Source of the DNA: Hymenochaete sp. R1
Lineage: Eukaryota; Basidiomycota; Agaricomycetes; Hymenochaetales; Hymenochaetaceae
Length of the DNA stretch: 64,000 bases
Reading direction: 5' to 3'
NCBI GenBank assembly: GCA_019400425.1
Contig: JAFREE010000043.1
Coordinates: forward strand, 1 to 64,000
Position 1 is the stretch's first letter. Each line of letters starts with the position of its first letter. Shown here one piece after another: positions 58,589 through 64,000 of the stretch. Under the pieces are notes generated by a model. The model saw nothing but the letters and a program-made list of their open reading frames with translations. It was not told the origin of the DNA and searched no databases. A program made the position numbers and the translations under genes.

Positions 58589-61500
58589 CTATCTTCCAAA
58601 TGCCCTCTGTAGCATGCGATTGCGGTCAATGCGAGGCTTCTTGCTTGGTCCCTTAACAGGTTGTGACCCACTGCTAACGGGAGGTTCCGAGACGCCATTT
58701 TTATCACGGTCGGAATTGGAACGCTTGAGTCTTTCGCCAGGTTCATCGCGACCATTACTTCCCGTAAATCGGCCAGCTCCTGGGGACTCATTAGGAGCGG
58801 CGCTTATACGCTCAGCCAGACTCGACACCGATGGAGACTGAGGTCCGTTATTTGTTGAAATCCTCGACACATTCTCAAGTGCTTCCCGATTCATCTTCCA
58901 CTCGCGTTCGGTCCTTCCACCTCTCTCCCCCCTATCACTACGATCCTTGTCATCACGTTCTCTTTCCGCTTTCTCCGTCCTATCTAGCAGAGCTTCACGA
59001 ATAACTCGATCTGTTTGTTCACCACGGCCGCCGCGTTCATTCGTTCGCTCGACTCTGGCACGTTCTGGCTCGCGGTCCCTTTCGCGAACTGCTGGTTCAC
59101 GTGGCAAAGTGGTGACAGGGGAAGAGTCACCGCGGCCCAAGCGCGGGGACGTCAGCGCCATAGCGCGAGGCGCAGAAGGCGGCAGTCCAGCCTTGGACAA
59201 GGCAGAATTAGCTTGCTCCGTCGCTCGTGGTCGGTCAGGCTAAAACGTAGCATCAGAGTGGCCCTCAGGCGAAAGACGTGATTTCATACCTGATCGATGA
59301 GTGCAGGCTTAGTTGGGGCCTCGGCGTCATGTTGCTCACGATCTTTGTGCCGGCGCTCAGTATCTTTATTTGATTCGCGACCCGAGTCTTTCTCCCTTTC
59401 CGAACCCCTTCGACGTTCTTCACGGTGACGTGAGCCTCGTTTCGAACTTCGATCCGACTGATTGTAGGGGTTAGGTATTTAGTTTGAACAGGCAATAGAG
59501 ACTCGCCTCATCTTCCATGGGCCGGCGGCGCTTTCCAAGCACATCTTCATGAGCTGGAACAGTAGGGGTCCGTACCCTTGGATCCTCAGAGCGGATAGGA
59601 AGTGGAGATGTAGTTTCTACATCCTTTACAGAACCCGACTGTTTCTTTTCCCTATCTCGCTCCCGTTCCCTGTCGCGATCTTTTTCTTCACGCCGGTGTC
59701 GTTCACGGTCTTCCCTGCTATCGCGATGCCGTTCCTTATCTCGTTCCCTATCACGATCCCTGTGAGAATCCCGCTCACTGCGTTCTCTCTTCTCCCTTTC
59801 GCGTTCTCTGTCACGGTTCTTGTCACGATCCCTACCTCTTTCGCGGTCAGACTCCCGTTCTCTGTCAGTGTCACGAGTGCTGCTGCCAGGAATACGGTCG
59901 CGGCCGGAGCGCTCGCTTCGTGCTTCACGATGTAAGCCACGCTCTGCCCTTGAAGGAGCATCTACATAAGAAGCTCGTTTGTTATCCTCCGTTTCCAATT
60001 CCATTCGCTCCTTCCTAGACCTTCCGCGTCTACTGCTGTTGCTTGTTTTGCTCTCTACGCTAGGATTTCTCGTTCCAGGCCGCGGTACTGGTGATTCTGA
60101 ACGCTGTTTATGTGAAGTCCGAGCATCGGAACTGGTATCATGGGGACTACGACCGTGCCTTTCCCCACGACGTGAGCTGCGCAACTCCTGCGCTGATACG
60201 GTTTGACTTGGTTCATTCGGTGGAGCCATGGGGCGTAGCTCTCGGACTCGAGGTGAGGAAGGATGGCTGTCCCTTCCGTGCATCGGTGCTTCAGACTGCG
60301 TATATATTTGAGGCGTTGTAGGTCTCGAGTGTCCTCCCGCACTCTGAAGTATTTCTTTTCTAAGTTCAGGGATAGAAGCAGCCGGAGAAGTTCTTGTTGC
60401 AGGAGGGTCCGGTCTGAGATTGACGGATTGCGTAACTTGTGCATGAGGATTGGCACCTTGTTTTGCGTTCGGGTTCACAACTCCATTCAACTTTTCATTC
60501 ACTTGCGTTTGGGGAATATTAGGCCTTTCTTCAGCAAAAGCAGCATCTGCTCTGATGCCTTGGGCCGCTGCTTTCCCTGACTCGGTAGACGAAGAATCAA
60601 GTTTCGGTTCCCTAACTCTCTTAACGACTTCAGGTCTAGGGATGCTGATGCAAGTTTTTTTCAGCTCTAAATTCATATATTCATTTGATTAAATCCATAC
60701 TTTTCAAGGTCCAATTTAGATGCAGATGCAGGGCGTTCAATAGATATCGACTTTTCCGACGCCGTCTGTTGACCAGCCCGTGGACCCAACGGAACAGGCA
60801 GCGAACCAGGCGAGGGCGAAGGTCGCGTAGAATCTATTGTGCTCGCAACGTTCGACGACGCCGTTCTGGGTAGAGGTGGCTGAAGAGCCATAAGTTTAAC
60901 TGATCAAAGTACAAATTAGATACATACCTTAGGGGGTTGCACAATTTTAGGCATAGCCCATTTCTTCTCTCGCTTCTTAAGGCTTGATGAGTAACTGAAG
61001 AACATATTAGGGTATAACATAGTTAGTGGACGATAAGACGAACGCTCGTGCCAAAATCTTCAGGTCCCCTCTTTCTTCGGTCTGCACGATGCGTTGAATC
61101 TCGAGATCGATATTTGACCCCACTACCTCATTCACAGAGGCAAGGGGGAAAACTTCAATGATCTCTTTCAGCACCAAGATTGAGTTATATACCCGCATGA
61201 AGTCTCCAGCTTGTAGACAATCGCAAAAGGCCTGGAAAATATCGTTAGTGTTCGAAATTGCGTTGCAGACTTTCTTACTCACTTGGCCAAGTTTCCTGTG
61301 ACATTTCTTTAGAAAGGACTTGAAATCTGTCCACTTCAAGAGCTCCTCGGGAGCCGTTGGTCCATTGCGGGTCCAGTGGGTTTGCAAACCGGGTAAGAGT
61401 ATAGTCGCTGAACCGACCTTCTGGCGATTCGCAGCGTCGAAGTTTGCTTCTTCCTTTTGCCATTCAAAGAGATCATGTAGAATCGTTTTCAAGAATCGAC

Positions 61501-64000
61501 CTGAAGCAAATTCAGACTTGATAAGAAAATATGAACTGGAAATTTTGGCCCACCATAGTTTCTCGCTTCGTTCTCGCTACAGGAGAAGATGATGACCTTT
61601 GCATGTTCACCGAGAATCTAAACATGAACGATAAGGAAGGATATAGTCCTTGTAATCGGGGTATCGCAGACCTTGTTATAGCACATTAAAGTATGAAAAC
61701 CAGGCGTTCCTCGTTCATGAAGGGTGCGAATGAATTTGGCACAGAATACCGCATCCATAGGCGATAGGAGACATCGAGGTTGAATGCAATGCTCGATGAA
61801 AGCCTGTACGAAGTTCGCGCTTGTCGCGGTGCCAGTTCCAACTGCTTAGTAGTCAGCATATGTGATAACATTGTACATTGATGCCTCACCATGAGAAAGC
61901 CAATGTTGTTTCTCCTTGTCAATCCGACCATCTGGGTCAGTGTTGTAACGATATACGGTCTCCTGCGCTTGCCTTTCTTTCTTCAGATCAGTGACGGTAC
62001 TGAGATATCGATCCCTTTGTGCCCTCAGCCCATGGGCTGTCGCTCGTGCCGACTTGTCATTCGACCTTTCTGCTTGCCTGGCTTTGTTGTAGATCAATTC
62101 CGCAGAAGATAGAAGGCTCTTTTCTGTCTCGAGGTATCTTTCCTTAGGGAAGTAAATGTCGTAGCCAGATAATTGCCAGAAAGACAAGTAAAGTCCAGGT
62201 CTGAAAAATATAGTAAGTAATAAAGTAAATCTAAATCATAGGTATGCGTACCCGATTAGGTCATACGCATTACCCGGCGCTACGGCCTTTGCCTCGTCGA
62301 AAAGAGCAAGCAAGTCTGGCACCCACGGTGACTGAGAATAATCAGCATATATGTTAGGTCTTTTTTGAAAGTAGACTTACATTATTCTTTATTTCTTCGA
62401 CTGTGGTTTCTTCGACTTTTATCTCAGGTCCACCATTTGGCACGTCCACGTCCATCTTCTCACCGTTGATTTCAGAATGGGATGCAGATGCCTCGTTCAT
62501 CTCCTTTTTCTCGGACTCGGTATTCGGTGGCTGCGTAGATGGCTCGCGCTTCGCGGCAAGTGCGGCTTTAAGGCGTTTTTCCGTTGCTCTGGCTTCTTCT
62601 ACCTTCTTTCGTTCCTTAGCTTCTGACCAAGACACTGCATGTCTCTTCGATATAATCAATAAGAAAACTTAAAAGGAGTAAAGAGTAGAACTTACTGAAA
62701 TGGCATCGTTAAGCATTGGCCGTAGGACTTGCATAGCAATAGCAGGGCTCATGCCGTACATAGATACGAGTGTGGTTAGAGATGGGATAATGCCACAATA
62801 ATCCTTGGGAAGCACAGCAGTTGGTGATGCTAACAGCTCAAGATATTGAAACAGAACACCATGGGTTGCGTCATACAGAAAGGCCATGGACTTGAGATAC
62901 GCATCCCTTGCTTTGAAAACGCAGGCCTGTCTCTGTTGTGTAACCTGTACCAGGATAGCAAAAGCCAATTTTGTATCGATAAGTGTCCGCCCCAGACGCT
63001 GTGTGCCTTTCAGAGACGCTTCAGACGCTTCAAGGCCTGCTCCTCGTAGGTCAGAAGCCACTGCTTCAACACGTAGCGCCGGCCCGCCTGCCATGGACGC
63101 AATTTGTGCATCGGATAGACTGGGAAGAGGCTCGATCCCTGCCATTTTGAGAATCAATTTCTCCAAGACGATAATCTCGGAGGTTTGGCCATTGTAGAGC
63201 TGATGGACGATGTACTTCAACACTGATGATAGGTCTGTGCTGTAGCGTCGGAATAGTGCACCCGTGAATGTCGCAAGACCTGAAGGTAATGAGAAACATA
63301 TTGGTCGATTTATTGATGAAGGAACATACTTTGGAGCCAATCAGACGCATTAGCGCCATCGTCTTTCAGCCTGTCCTTGTGTGGGTTTGCAAGAGCGTCG
63401 ATAACAATGAATACGAGAACATCAAAACCCATGTTTGTCGCAAATCGGAGAGCTTGGATTACGACATCAGCTAAATTATCGTAAGCTTGGATCTGGTTTA
63501 CGGCATTTGTGAAAAATATGCATGGGTTGGTATGCGCCATTTTCGCAACTTTCCCAGCCAACGATTCGACGGTTTGAGAAGAAAGTCGTCGGAGTATGCC
63601 CTTCGACTCTCGTTCTTTTAGAATGCGCTGGACATTCAATTCCGGGTGAGTCTTATAAGACGCATCTCGCCATTCGCCGTACAATCTCCAACGTATGGTC
63701 ATATCAAAGTAGCGGAGTATGTTCCAAACTTCAACCGTACATATAGCGTTTCCGGCCATCATTGAAAGTGCAGGCAGGAGGTGCTTGCGAGCTGTCGAGA
63801 GCCAAAATTGCTGAACAAGGTTCTCTGGCTCAGTGATTGTTGGAATGCCGCGCTTCACCTTTGCCTCTGGATCGCTTGGTGTCTGCGGAATATGAATAGG
63901 CATACGTAAAACACCACTACCAATATATACGTGGTACTCACAGCTTGTATAAGATGCACTCTGCCAAGGCGCAAGAACTTGTTTAAAAACAAAGGATCTC
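58589..64000 (-). CDS. THO2: THO complex subunit 2 (partial; 5' end beyond the window)
   Basis: THO2/THOC2 is the scaffold of the THO complex, which couples transcription to mRNA packaging and export. Fifteen exons are visible: 63942->64000, 63330-63882, 62697-63279, 62381-62645, 62252-62331, 61890-62200, 61672-61844, 61554-61617, 61283-61500, 61044-61231, 60928-60994, 60701-60879, 59507-60644, 59290-59457 and 58589-59239, about 1,565 codons. THO2 hallmarks are YGEWRDASYKTHPEL, GLYLSFWQLSGYDIYFP, CIQPRCLLSPMDAVFCAKFI and HAKVIIFSCSENEARNYGRF. The C-terminal third is disordered and rich in Arg-Asp/Arg-Glu dipeptides (RERGRDRDKNRDRER), ending NRMLQRAFGR. One intron (59458-59506) needs a GC donor (GAG|GCGAGT). 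The 61844 acceptor could instead be 3 nt further on. Confidence 0.93.

Noticed and set aside
58947..60580. Several long plus-strand frames inside the THO2 3' half
   Set aside because: They mirror the Arg-rich coding sequence of THO2 on the other strand and show no independent exon logic.

Overview
The window is nuclear DNA of a filamentous basidiomycete, most likely an agaricomycete. Nearly every gene is cut by many introns of about 45-70 nt with GT(A/G)..AG borders. The encoded set is eukaryotic and fungal: Pho81, Hbs1, Pex12, proteasome alpha-6, complex I 24 kDa, Cox15 and THO2. Several orphan proteins are of a kind I associate with mushrooms. I saw no viral genes, toxin genes, CRISPR arrays, rRNA, convincing tRNA or intact transposon. 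Exon borders were placed by hand. In all but one fully modelled gene the exon lengths sum to whole codons and rebuild family motifs; the orphan genes rest on frame alone.

Layout. 1-4.9 kb: a PY-motif orphan (-) divergent from EFM6 (+), which has unusually long introns. 4.9-8.4 kb: a gene-poor stretch. 8.4-12.0 kb: the mitochondrial genes BOL3 (-) and COX15 (+), head to head, then PRE5 (-). 12.3-15.7 kb: a large RGG/Q-rich orphan (-). 16.4-23.4 kb: an EF-hand MscS channel (+), the 24 kDa complex I subunit (+) and a bestrophin-like channel (-) with a 6-nt exon. 23.9-35.9 kb: three paralogous FAD-linked oxidases (-), two adjacent and one about 6 kb away, with two orphan genes in the gap. 37-45.9 kb: a CBM48 protein (+), HBS1 (-), the mitochondrial ssDNA-binding protein RIM1 (+) and a small orphan (-). 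46.7-57.5 kb: PEX12 (+), PHO81 (+), a fungal ABC transporter (-) and GTP cyclohydrolase I (+). 58.6-64 kb: the 3' part of THO2 (-), running off the right edge.

Most genes are unrelated housekeeping loci. The one region that looks like a lineage-specific accessory cluster is the oxidase family. All three copies keep the flavin-attaching His and lack the second (Cys) attachment residue, and copy C has lost one intron exactly. Splicing is the other theme: exons of 3, 6, 6 and 14 nt and two introns that seem to use GC donors. No clearly new multi-gene system was found; the oxidase cluster and the micro-exons are the best leads.
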